NCBI GenBank assembly: GCA_011634665.1
Contig: WAEK01000021.1
Coordinates: 360,501-424,500 of the forward strand
Source of the DNA: Mortierella sp. BCC40632
Lineage: Eukaryota; Mortierellomycota; Mortierellomycetes; Mortierellales; Mortierellaceae
Direction: 5' to 3'
Length of the DNA stretch: 64,000 nt
A program made the translations under genes and the position numbers. The number at the start of each line of letters is the position of its first letter. Within the stretch, counting starts at the first letter, position 1. The notes beneath the pieces were generated by a model. The model saw only the letters and a list, made by a program, of their open reading frames with translations. It did not search any database and had not been told where the DNA came from. Shown piece after piece: positions 10,139-21,086 of the stretch.

Positions 10139-11895
10139 ATGCCAGCACAAAAGTTTTCGATTGTTGTCGTTGGTGACGGCGCCGTCGGCAAGTCAGCCAT
10201 GACTCTACGTTTCCTTCGCGACCAGTAAGTCTCTCTGGTTTTCTTTTTTTTTAGGTGGTGAGGGGGAGGAAGGCAAAGCACCACTGAAACCAATTTCCTA
10301 ACTTGTCCTATTTCCACCTAATCCCTGTCAACTGTGGGAACTGGCTCCAGATTTCATGACGAGTAAGTTGTCGCGTCGCTGTAGTTTCTACTCAGATATT
10401 CTGTCAGCATTTTTTTTTTGTTTGAATGAAATGAACACATTGCACTGGCTGACTTTTCACCAACTCTTTCTGTCTGCTGTTGCTGGTGCTGTTACAAAAA
10501 AAAAAAAAAATAGATATGACCCCACAATCGAAGACTCCTATTGTAAACATATTGAGGTCGATGGTCTGGAATACACACTTGACATTACAGACACAGCGGG
10601 TCAAGAAGAGTACCGTGGCCACTGGAACGATAGCTTCATGAGGAGGGAGGTCCCGGTCTTTTTTTTTTTTTTTTTTTTTTTTTTTGGAGAATCCCCTTCC
10701 TCTCTCTCCTCTTTCTCTCTTTTTCTCCCTTGATCGTTGACGGAGGGTAAAAAAGAGACTAGACGTGGTCGCCCCTGAGGAGGCTCTCTTCTCCCCCCAT
10801 GTCCCGGCCTCTCGTCTCCCTTTTTTTTTCTCCACATTAACTCCTATCCCATTCCTATGTCATTGAACTGGGTGCATCTCTTCGGCCATGTATCTCTCTT
10901 TCTCTCTTTCCCGTTACTGGCTTTTTTTTTTATTGGGAGGAACAAAATAGATCAGGAGATGGGTTCATCTGCGTGTACTCCATTGCATCAATGGGTTCGT
11001 TCCAAGAGCTGGTCGGGTTCCGGGACCAGATCTGGCGAGCCAAGGAATCAGAATTCGTGCCAATGGTAATTGCTGCCAATAAATGTGACCTTACGCAAGA
11101 ACGAGAGGTCGATGTTGAGGTGGGGCAAGAGTTTGCGAGGATGTCAAACGCACTCTATATCGAAACAACTCTATATCGAAACAAAAAAAAAAAAAAAAAA
11201 AAGACGGAAAGGGGAAGGAGGTGCTGGCGGTGGGAGGGGTGTGTAAGAGAGAGAGAGGAAGGGGAAAGGGAAAGAGAATGGATCTACTTGCTGCTGCTGC
11301 CCTAACAGCTGTTTGTTTGGACCCGGAAGAGCGAGAATAATCACCAGGTTGAAACGACTCTTGGGATCTCCTTTTGCGGAGACCGCTGAGGGGCGGGTGA
11401 CATGCAGAGAGAAAAAGAAGTGAAAGCACCCCTTTCTCTGTCTCCGAGGGCACCGCTAGCCTGCCAGAAACGTATTCTTTGGCATGATGGATCGTCCATG
11501 TCGCTGCATCGAAGCTAGGGACTAGGGAGTGAGGAGAGAGGGGAGGGGATGAAAAAGAAGAGAGTCCCAGAGTTTGACTGACCAAGATGACGCGTGTTCT
11601 CCCCATTTATGCGTTCGAACGGCTCTTTAGTGCCAAGACAGGGATTAACATCCACGAGACTATCCTGGAATTGGTCCGAGAGATTGTTCGGTCCCGAGAA
11701 CGACAGAAACGGCAATTCACGACTGTGGACCTGAAAGATGATTTGCCTTCACCTTCCAAGACACGACCCTACGCAAAAGGTACATTCTCGTCGTCCATGA
11801 TGAGTCGGGACAAGGGAGCAACCAGTATGGCGGAGGATGATGTAGAGTCAGAAGCCCGAGAACGAAAAGAAGGGTGCTGCTGCATCGTTATGTAG
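10139..11895 (+). CDS. Ras-type small GTPase with CAAX box
   Basis: A membrane-anchored GTP-binding switch of the Ras subfamily. Exon 1 (10139-10224) gives the P-loop GDGAVGKSA at residues 12-20. Exon 2 is only 12 nt (10351-10362, FHDE). Exon 3 (from 10514) gives the effector loop YDPTIEDSY and switch [10 protein letters not shown]. Exon 4 (from 10951, or 10940) gives DGFICVYSI and the guanine-specificity motif NKCDL. Exon 5 (11631-11895) gives SAKTGIN and ends in CCCIVM, so CIVM is a prenylation box with extra cysteines for palmitoylation. Two junctions are irregular. Homology places the end of exon 3 at 10642, where no GT follows. The nearest GT (10650) works with an acceptor at 10938-10939 but inserts six residues. 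The end of exon 4 near 11169 also lacks a GT. The P-loop resembles Rho/Rac (Ala at the Ras Gly13 position) while switch regions are Ras-like. It may be a normal gene with assembly errors at homopolymers, or a decaying copy. Confidence 0.88.
10351..10362 (+). other. 12-nt microexon of the Ras gene
   Basis: The sequence between acceptor CTCCAG and donor GTAAGT is only 12 nt. Joined to its neighbours it restores [14 protein letters not shown], matching the conserved Ras effector loop. Without it four residues of switch I would be lost. Confidence 0.9.
11153..11184 (+). repeat. 16-bp perfect tandem duplication at end of Ras exon 4
   Basis: Two adjacent identical 16-nt copies (11153-11168 and 11169-11184) begin CTCTATATCGAA. 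The second copy runs into an A-run of about 20 nt (11183-11202). The first copy encodes the conserved LYIET; the second is where an intron donor would be expected. Confidence 0.95.
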
Positions 11896-12970
11896 ATAGA
11901 AGAAATCGAGCAATGAATTATTTTACGCTGCCCTTGCCAGGCTCCAATACCAATCCAAGCGCAGCGAAGCTCAGAGTGAGAGGAGGCAAAAGGCGCATGT
12001 GTGAGAAGAGAGTGAGGAATTTCCATGTAAGAAAAGCGAGCGAGAAAGACAACGACAAAATTGGACAGGCAGTTGTGCACGGGCGTGACGAGTCGCGCGC
12101 GTCAGTAGAATCCCTCGAGCGAGAATGAGTCTGTTCATTCCGATTCTCATTCCCCATTCTCCATCCTCATCGTCCTGACGTGGCCAGTCCCGAGTCAAGG
12201 ACGTTGTCGTGTGATAAGTCTGTGTGATGACTCTGTCTACGTGGTCCTTGACGACACAGAGCTTGGATAGACCGACCCTTCCTGTGGGGTCGCCTCTCCA
12301 CTGTCTGTTGTCACTCTGTCTTGTTCGTTGCCCTTCCCCGCCAATTTTTTTTTTTTTGCCACCCTGCCTCCTCACCTCACCTCACCTCACTTCACTTCAC
12401 CTCACCTCACCTCAGTTTGCCTTGTCCACCTTTCTCGCTCTTGCGGTGTTGTTCGCCAGACATTGCCAGGCGCTGCCCAGCCTCTATTGTACGTCGCACG
12501 TACAAACTCCTAGCAATGTTGGCCCAGACTGTTCTCTCTATCTATCTATCTATCTCGTACACTCTTTCACAACGCTCAACCCAACCCAGCCTTCCTGTGG
12601 AGCGTTTCCCCTCGACAAGCCTGTGTCTGAGCCAACCTCCTCCCCATCCTCCTCATCTCATCTCATACCCCTTCCCACTCACTCTCCCACACAACCTGTG
12701 TTCCTCCTCCTAAACCAGCCTAGGATCCTTGCCGTGAGAGCGAGAGAACCCCCAGGCGAGAGCCGCAGTAAACGATCGTCCTGCTGGCCTCTCCTCGGCC
12801 TTGCTCCCACGTCCCGCATAAGAGTAGGAGGTTGTGTAGGAACAAGAAAGAAAGCAGCGCTGCAGTCCGAGTCCTGTCCCAGCGAATCCCCCGGCAACAA
12901 CTTGACAACCACCTCCACCACAACCAACGCCACTACCATCACTGTTCCAACCACTACCTTTATCACTACC
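11896..12970. other. Intergenic region, Ras 3' flank and CT/CA-rich leader
   Basis: No separate gene is supported. The plus-strand frame from 12224 is open into the next gene, but its translation up to 12970 is Pro/Leu/Ser/Thr low complexity from C/T-rich DNA. It includes a CTCAC satellite (12371-12414) and a CTAT repeat (about 12537-12556), so I treat it as leader. Confidence 0.6.
12371..12414 (+). repeat. CTCAC/TTCAC pentamer satellite
   Basis: About eight tandem pentamers, CTCAC with two TTCAC variants, upstream of the large disordered-protein gene. Confidence 0.9.
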
Positions 12971-15900
12971 ATGTCAAGCAGCATCTCCTCTCCCGTTCGA
13001 AAGGCTCGAGTTCAACGATATCTCACTAGAAACAGCCTCCGCAACGGTGCCGACTCACACTCACCATCATATCCTTCTACGAAACCACGATGGAGGCCAC
13101 GTCGGCACATATCCGCAGCTGGCCAAACAAAGCAGACTGACCAAAGACTCATTCAAAGAGAGACCACACTCGGCCTCGTTCCTTGTTCGGGAGCCTCTTC
13201 AAAGAAAGAGAAGGAAACCTGTGACCACGCCACCGAAAACGATGACTTTGATATCTTTGAGTGCTCGTCGCTTTCTTCAGCACCTTCTTCGCCTCTGTCC
13301 AGTCATTGCCAAGGCGAGCTTTCGGATCCCGACGAAAGCAACGATCTACAAGGCATTCAACCGAATATCTCTGCACAAGTTGGTGTATTTGACCAATCTT
13401 TCAAAGCCATGTCTCCTTTAGCCGCATTAACTACTGCTACTGTCCCGACATCCATCTGTGCATCAACCAAAGAACGCACGGAAGGAGAACCGTGGCCGTC
13501 TTGGCAAGAACCAGGCCAAGGACGGAGTGTCCCAAGAGCCATCGCTATATGGGATAGGACTGAAGACAGGAGGCAGAGCGAAAAGGCGGTCATACATGAA
13601 GCTGTCCAGCCATTGCCGGCACCGATACCTTTCTCCACTCCAGGAGGCTTATTGTTGTCGTCGACGACTACACTCGGCCAGTGCGCGGTGGACGCCTTGC
13701 CCATGCAGACGCTCCCTACAGCAAGTGAATTCGGGTCATGGAGCTGGCCAAGTACTGACATGATAGCAAATTTAAATTCACTCCTGCTTACAATGCCCGT
13801 GGGCAGCCAGGCTGGGTTTGGGGGGCCAGTGGCATCCCTAGACTATGAGGTGGACCTCGACGTGATTTACACAGGGCTCGAGCCGTCGATAGACCACATC
13901 TTCTCTCTGCCTGAACAGAAACACCCGTCGCCCAACCAACGTACTGACGAGTGGCAGGTAAGGAGCTATCGCTCGCGCGGTAGATTATCCGATTCTGGCC
14001 GATAACTACCGCGCCCCATTTCCATAGGCTGCTCCCCTAACGCGGTTGACGTCTTTTTTTATTTTTTTTTATTTTTTTTCCTTCTCCCCTTCTTTCTTTT
14101 TTCTCTCCTTGTTTTTTATCCTGTCTACAGAACGCAGTCCTCCAGACATTTCCAGCGCGACCTAGCCTGTCAACCCCTACTATTCACACCACTTGCCAAT
14201 CCAACGAAACTCTATCGCTCGAAAAGCCTTCATCGTCTCCAATACCGCCGTTACTACTGCCATTGCTACTACCAACACTCATGGATCCGTCAATGACATA
14301 CCCCTCTCAAAACCACAGAGCTAAGCGGGCGCCGGCCTTGCTCCTGGCTTCTCCTGTCGCCTCCAGGTCTCCCACACCCGAGAGTTCCTCTGCACAAGAC
14401 CGAGACACGTCTTTGCACTTTTCCGTTGAATTGGAAGGTGCACTGACCTCTCCAACATCACCACGTCGGAGTGGACGGATGAGACGGCCCCCTGGGTCAA
14501 GAGACCCGTCTGATTTCACTCCCGGTGGGGGCAGCGGTAGTGCATCGCGATCCCATTCGCGTGCCAACTCGGTTGATCTCGCGTCGACGCTTTTCACGCC
14601 ACCATCCACTCCGCGATACATCACTGACACAACCCCTCCTCCTGTTTCGATCAATTTGGGACAGAGGAATCAGAGCACCCCAAGTGCTCGGGGCAAGGTA
14701 GACGCGGTCTTGGAGACTCTGGATGAGCTCTCGGATAGCGGGGAACAAGGTGTTAATCTTGGCCCTTGTCTTCAAAGTCAAAGTTTCGAGGTGTGCAAGA
14801 GTCCCAGTCGACGTAGTCAAGCCAGTATCTTTTCTTTCCACAATAGTCCGAAAAGGAACCCCTCTTCATCATCCGAAGTAGATATTGAAGGGAATACAGA
14901 TGAGGAAAACGAGGGAAGGAACAAAGGAAGATTGATGGGTGTGGACCAAGAGGGGAGCAGCAAGGAAGAAGAAGAAGAGGCGGATTCCGAAGAAGTGTTC
15001 TTCGCGAGTCATTCCTCAAAGTCAAAAGGCTTGCCGGCTCGAACCACATCGAAACGAAGCCAATATTCGGGTCAGAGTTCTGTAGAGCCATCATGTTCCA
15101 AGAGACAAAAGATAGCCTCCCTCCGTAGGCTACGATCTGTGTGTTCCATCAAAGAAAAGGAACGGCAAGAAAGAAAACTCAAGAGAACAACAGCAGCCAC
15201 GACGGTAGTCGATAAAAAGGGAAAAGTGAAATTAGTAAAAGAGTCGAGCCAAAGGGTTATTGATGAGAGACGATCCAGCTCTAGACTTCTACCCAAGGAA
15301 GAGACTCGACAAGAAGTTCTTGCGCGACGAAGGCGAGAAGGGATTCCAAAGATTATCGTCCCTGCAGACTATAACTGGCCACCAGACTCTGATCTAGATC
15401 CAACCTCCTCGGACAGTGATTCTGAGGATGTGCACCCAAGACTATCCACCAACAAGACCCTTCTTAAGCAGCCCAACTCTACGTTGGATATCGAACCTGT
15501 GGGTCAATCTGAGGGTCAATCTGAGGGTCAAGATTCGATTGACCAAGTGGATGAAATGACCCAAACAATGGATGGCTTGGATATGACCTCCTCTTCTTCC
15601 TCTTCTTCTTCCTCTTCTGTTTCAACTACAGCGGTCTCAGAGTCAGACGGTAGCCACTATATCCTGGAGCCTCATAACAACCCATTGCTACAGAGCGTGT
15701 GTTGGCCAGAATTCACGTTGGACGAACCTGTGTTGGATAACCCAACGACAACGACAGGGTCCTCGGATATGACCCACATAAATCTCAACCAAGGGCTGGG
15801 ATTCCTTGGTCCAGGAACCCCTTCCAATGACCACAGGGACACCAATGTGTACTATTGGTCTCAGTGGATGACGCATACTCCATTTCCATCCGCGCTGGTC

Positions 15901-15987
15901 GCAAGAGGTGAGGTCTATCTTGATCTCTTTGCGACTTTGGACACAGAAGACAGTAGCTCATCAACAAGCGACGTTCCAGAGAATTAG
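12971..15987 (+). CDS. Uncharacterised large disordered protein
   Basis: Two exons, 12971-13957 and 14131-15987, joined at a GTAAGG donor and a CTACAG acceptor in phase 0, give 947 residues. I do not recognise the family. I chose the ATG at 12971 because it has an ACC context and starts the gene-like sequence; the frame is open upstream to 12224. The protein is Ser/Thr/Pro-rich and mostly disordered, with an acidic Ser patch (EEEEEADSEE), a Ser run of about 11 residues, a basic stretch rich in Lys/Arg (about 15150-15330) and short GQSE repeats (15502-15540). The most ordered-looking segment is ARRRREGIPKIIVPADYNW (about 15331-15378), a candidate conserved motif. Frequent SP and SPTSP motifs suggest phosphorylation. 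There is no membrane segment. A regulatory or nuclear role is possible but unproven. Confidence 0.72.
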
Positions 15988-16374
15988 GGGAGAGAGAGAG
16001 AGAGAGAGAGGATGTTCCTATCACATGATTGACCTTTATCTGGCGGGAGGATGTGTTCATTCTCCCTTTTCGCCTTTTCACAAATGGTTGATATGTTTGT
16101 ATTTTTACCCACCCAATTGCCTTCCCCCCCCCCTTCCTCCCCTCCCTTTGTCATAGTTTGAAATCATTTGAATAGTTCGACATAGTTTGACATAGTTTGA
16201 TATAGTTTGCTTCATTTGCACGAAAATCAACTGAATGGAGAAACAAAAATGAAAGTAAGAAAGATGGTGGAAAGTAGCGACACATACATACACACCCATC
16301 TACAGAAACACACAGTAGCCACAGGATGTATGCTTCTGTCTACTAAAAGATCATCGCAAGAGAAAACAAGTTTG

Positions 16375-16410
<36 letters not shown>

Positions 16411-16869
16411 CCCACAATTTATTATTTTTGAAATGGCTTTTTGCTCACGATCTAGGCTTTTTTTTTGGTCTAGAAGAGAGTTAGAGGAATGTGGGTGGGA
16501 TCAATATCATGTATACAGCTTTACGTAGGAAGGAGGAGGAGTATGTGTGTGCATGAGGGATATTTTTTGTATTATTTCACATACCTCGAATACCGCGGAG
16601 GAAAACACAGAAGAAAAAAAAATGGTCTGCCACATCAAGATTTCTCCCGCTGAGGTCGTTGTTTTTTTGCTTCATTGTCCGAACCATTTTTTTTTTTTTT
16701 TTTTTTTGTCTTTTTTGTATCGTGTGTTTCAACAGGTGTACAGTCAAGTACACGGACTGAAAAAAAGTATGAGCCCGCCTAGAGGAAGGTTTGTCTGACA
16801 TAAGAGGAAAGCAAATTTTTTTTTTCTCTTCTCTAATCAAGGTCGGGAATCTAGGATAGAATAACGCGT

Positions 16870-16911
<42 letters not shown>

Positions 16912-17342
16912 GAGGAACATCGTTACCCCGTCTCGATCAGTTGGTTACAACCTAATTGCCTTCTCAAGCTCTTCCTACCCTACGCCAATGTCTCTTACTC
17001 TCAAAAAAAAAAAAAAAAAGATGGCTGTTCTCTTCCATCCCCCCTGGAACAAAATATGGGAATCTAAAGAATATAAATCAAGAGGCAAGAGGACAACCAC
17101 AGCAGTTCGAACGTTACCCGGTATTGAAGACATCCGGGATAGAAAGGCTAGTGTTTTTTTTTTTTTTTCAATGACTTTTTATTAAAATTACAACGAAGGA
17201 ATAACAATAGCTGTTCTCTTTTGGTATGCATTTCCTCCTCTTCCAAAAGCTCGTTTTTTTTTTTTTGGTAGTTTTTTCCACCCAGATCTCTCTCAGGACA
17301 AACGCTCCTGATCGACAGTAAAGAAAAGCTTTTCTTCTCTCT
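15988..17342. other. Intergenic region between convergent genes
   Basis: 3' flanks of two convergent genes. It contains a T-run of about 34 nt (16377-16410), a second T-run (about 16688-16707), a (GA)n run (16872-16907) and an A-run (about 17003-17019). A minus-strand AATAAA (plus 17178-17183) lies about 160 nt past the C2-gene stop and is a plausible polyadenylation signal. A short tandem of ATAGTTTGA units lies near 16154-16208. No gene seen. Confidence 0.65.
16872..16907 (+). repeat. (GA)n microsatellite
   Basis: An uninterrupted GA run of about 36 nt between convergent genes. Confidence 0.95.
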
Positions 17343-19258
17343 TTAGAGCTCGCCCGCATCCTTGCTCTCCTTGCTCTCCTCAGCCCTAAAGCTGGATGAG
17401 CCAAAGAGAGAAAGCTTCTGCTCCTGCTCAGAAGCAACCTTGAGCTCCATCTCCTTGGTTGCCTTTCGGATCTCCTTGAGGTAAGGATCCTCGTGGTCAT
17501 AAACCTCGACATCCAGATCAGGGAAGTTGCGGACAAACAACTCCTTGACCTTGGGCAAATCATCCTTCCGGGGAGAGTAGGTGCCCGAGTTGTTATCAAT
17601 CAACAAGGTCCAGTTGTCCATGTGATCAGGGTTCTGGATCAGACGGAACTCGCCCGAGAACATCACCTCCTGCGAACGGTTGGCGTGCATGGCGTGCTTC
17701 GACATAAAGTCCTGGAAGAAGGCCGTACCCGTTTCCGAGAAGTACATGCCCTTGGGAACAATACTGTAGGTAAAGACGACCATCTTGAGGTCCTGACCAG
17801 GGTTTGACTTGAGACGATCGCCGTGCAAGAGGGCTCCAAGGTCCGAGGCCGTGCGGAGGTCGTTATAGACGGTTGTGCGGCCATGGCGGTACAGGTATGA
17901 GTGCTGCGAGTGCAGTGCGTTACGGATCTGAAGTCCCTCAAGACTATCTGAAAAGATGCGCTGTGCGGCATCGTAACCACGGTTCCAGTGCTGGTACTGC
18001 TGTGGGTCCTCGCCAAAGATGTCCAACAAGTGGTTGAGGCGCATGCGGTACGCGTAGAACTCAAACTTTTCCTCACGGGTCAACATACCAGCGGCATAGC
18101 TCGTATGACGAGAGTAGCGGACGGGGCCGGCAGTTGAAGGAGCCTGCAATCTTGCGGAAGCACCCTTGCTGCGGTGAGCAACAGTCTTTGGGGTAGGAAG
18201 AAGAAGAGAAGCAAGGAAAAGCAGAGTCAGTCAAAGTCGTTTTTTTTTTTTTTTTGTGCCTGAGCAATGTGAAACCATCCAAAACCGTTGATTGTTTCGA
18301 TCGCAGACATACCGAGACGTGAACAAGACCGTGTGGACGAGACGAGAGAATGACTTCAAGGTCGTGCTTCAGCGAACCATCCAACTTGGATCCGTTCAAT
18401 GGGAGCTCAGCAGTGCCAAGCTCAGTGTCTGCCTTCATCCTGTCCTTGTCCTTGACATCGATGACGACCTTGTAACCCTCAGGAACTCCCTGGAGAGTCC
18501 ACTCGGCTTCCCAGGTGGGGTTCAATGTCTTCCAGACGACACCAGAGCTATTTTACAAGAGGTCACGGGCCATGCCATATTAGAAGTCAAGAAAAGAGGA
18601 AGAGGAAAAAAGATGAGGAGCTGCCAAAAGTGGGACAATGGGCATGAGGAAAAACAAAAGTCCCTGTCTCCTCTTTTTTATTTTTTCCCCTCCCGAGTGC
18701 CATAATCATCATTGTGCATGCGGATGTTGGCTCTCTCACTCTCGCACGCGCTTTCAGTCTCAGTCTTTTGCTCAGAAAAACGCCTTCCTCCTTCATCTAG
18801 TCCAGAATGAGCCGCAAAACAGAGGACGGGCGACTCGAGCATATGGCAAAAAGGGCAATAGCGTGCACCTGTACAACTTACATGAATGTCAGCTTAGTCT
18901 TGTTGTTCTCAGCGTCAACAAGTGTCGCCTCAAAGAATGGATCGCTGGTCAAAATGTCACCACGAGCAAGGCCCTAAAAGATTGAGAAGAGAACCCGAAA
19001 AAAAAAAAAAAAAAAAAAAAGTCCAGAGGAAGGAAAGAGTTAGAGACCTGGAAAGAAACTATTTTGCAAGAACTACTAGCGCAAACCGAATTCTATCGTC
19101 CTTACAGAGGCACCATGGAAGGTGATGATGTAGTCCCAGTTGCTGCTGACAGGCGAAGCGGTACCCTCAGGGCAGACCTGAACCTCGGCTTCGGGGACGG
19201 ACTCCTCCTGGGCCTGCTTGTCGCTGCGGTGGAAGAATCTTTCGATTTTACCCAACAT
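17343..19258 (-). CDS. C2-domain protein with conserved C-terminal domain
   Basis: Four exons on the minus strand, 19258-19106, 18973-18882, 18547-18313 and 18185-17343, join in phase to about 440 residues. Residues about 35-155 form a C2-type beta-sandwich. DYIITFHGAS, FFEATLVDAENNKTKLTF and SGVVWKTLNPTWEAEW follow the C2 pattern of a strand, then a substrate loop, then NPTW. DVKDKDRMKADTELGTAEL follows the conserved D-x-D-x-x-x-x-D-x-x-L-G segment, so Ca2+/lipid binding is possible. The C-terminal 280 residues are a separate domain with RTTVYNDLRTASDLGALLHG, YFSETGTAFFQDF and LLIDNNSGTYSP. I recall similar uncharacterised fungal proteins but know no function. The start ATG sits right after a GA-rich (sense CT-rich) leader. 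Introns carry A/T runs; all junctions are GT-AG. A membrane-associated cytosolic protein is the likely reading. Confidence 0.82.
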
Positions 19259-19859
19259 GTTTAGAGATGATGATGATGAAGAGATGGAAGAAAAAAGGGA
19301 GGAGAGAGTGGATGAGAGAAATGAGAGATCGGAGATGAGAAAGTTAAAGGAAAAGAGAGAAGGAGAGATGTGGATGAGAATGAGAGGAAAAAAAGAGAGA
19401 ATGAAAGGGGTGAGAGGGGGATGAGAAAAGGTCCGCGGGCGCCACAATTTATAGAGCGAACCAGCCGCAGCGCACATCACATCGTGAAGGTCCTCACTTT
19501 CTCTCTCTCTCCCTCTCGCTCTCTCATGTGCACGTCGATTGTCCCCTGCTGCCCTGACCCAAGCTGTTCTCTGCTCTTGCAGTCTCTTCCAGGGAGGTTG
19601 CCTTCGCCTCCCCTTCAGCCCAACGTTCCCGCCGCCGCTCCGCCTCATCGTCGGGCATTGCTATGGCTCTCATGTTGCCATCCCCACTCTCTAGCCATCT
19701 CCATTGCCATCGTTATCGCTTCGTGCTTGCTTGCCGCCAACACAGCCGCGTCTCACGCCCATCTGTTTCTCCGCGCGCACGCTCCCGCGTCACATTTCCT
19801 TTCATCCTACGTGCCCAGGGGAAAAGAGAGAGAGTGTGTGTGTGTGTGAGAGAGAGAGA

Positions 19860-19895
<36 letters not shown>

Positions 19896-20887
19896 GGAAA
19901 GAGATTCATCAAGAAAGGTCCAGACACGCTCAGGAACCTCCTAGTCAGACGAGCAAAGTGATGAGGTGCGAAAGTGTTGAAATGTGTATGTGGGCCTGGA
20001 TTCACCATTTTCCCAAAAATAGTTCCTTACCAACTTTGGAAACCCTCCGGCAGGTGGACAACAAAAAGCTCATTGAAGCTAATGCACCACCGCCAGTGTG
20101 AGAGACCTTTTTTTTTTCTCCCTTTCACCCACTGCTTTGTCTTGGGACACATCCAGGCGTTTATTAGTTATATACATGGACTGTAAGGAAGAGGGAGGGG
20201 GAGGAGGGAGGCGATGGCACAGCATAGCCAGGTACAATGAAAAAAGATCAGGCAAAGGTGGTATCATTTAAATATAATAAAAAGTAGAAACGACAGAAAG
20301 TTGAACGGAGCAAACGTGCGGACAGAGAGACAGGCACTGAGAAACAGACAGACCACGTAGGTGAAGGCGCCGTTGGTCGGGTCTGAAACGGTAAAGATAG
20401 ACACAGATGATGATGGTTGCCAGAGACGATCAGAGTGCGGAGTGGGAAAAAAAACCTTCAGCGTACAGCGGAGCAGGGGCAGGGGTAGAGATCAGGTGCA
20501 GGAGAAAGAGGGAAGAAGGAGAGAAAGAGAAAGAGAGGCCTTGCCCCTTTTGTGTGTTCCCAGGCCGAGTGGTACCAGAGAACTTGCAGGCATAGCACAT
20601 TTCCTCATATACATGCTTTGCTTTTGTACATTCGAGGGTGAATGCATCGACAGAGATTATCGAGGAGCCGAAAAAGTAGCCCAAGTAACTGAGTTTCTTT
20701 TCTTTTTTTTTTTTTTTTTTTTTTCCTTTTTCTTTCCATCCGTACTACACAGGGTTGCCATACACCAGGTTGCCATCAGGTATATTGCTAGAATGAAATA
20801 GAAAAAAATAAAAGGCAAGGAAAGGAATAAAGCACGTTAGTCAGGAAGACATACAGCCCATTTTACACAAATTCGTGTAGTGAGGGC

Positions 20888-20918
<31 letters not shown>

Positions 20919-21086
20919 TAAAATAGGTGTTCGCACATTCCGATGCGGGACAACAAGTGGCGCCATTGTGCATAAGAGGCTCTGTTGTTAGCCCTCATGT
21001 TAATGCCTAAAAAAGAAATGGTAGGAACGCTGCTTTCCTAGGAGAAAAAAAAAAAAAAAAAAAAAAAAAAAGAGAGAGAGAGAGGC
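19259..21086. other. Intergenic region with CT-rich C2-gene leader and AAT repeat
   Basis: Positions 19264-19430 are GA-rich on the plus strand, so CT-rich on the sense strand of the C2 gene. GT/GA repeats lie at about 19830-19896, T-runs at about 20704-20723, an AAT repeat at 20888-20926 and an A-run ending at 21071 next to the PPZ stop. No gene is supported. Confidence 0.65.
20888..20926 (+). repeat. (AAT)n microsatellite
   Basis: About nine AAT units followed by AAAAT units, in intergenic DNA downstream of the phosphatase gene. Confidence 0.93.

Noticed and set aside
12224..12970. N-terminal extension of the 947-residue protein
   Set aside because: The translation is low-complexity Pro/Ser/Leu/Thr including CTCAC and CTAT repeats; the ATG at 12971 has good context.
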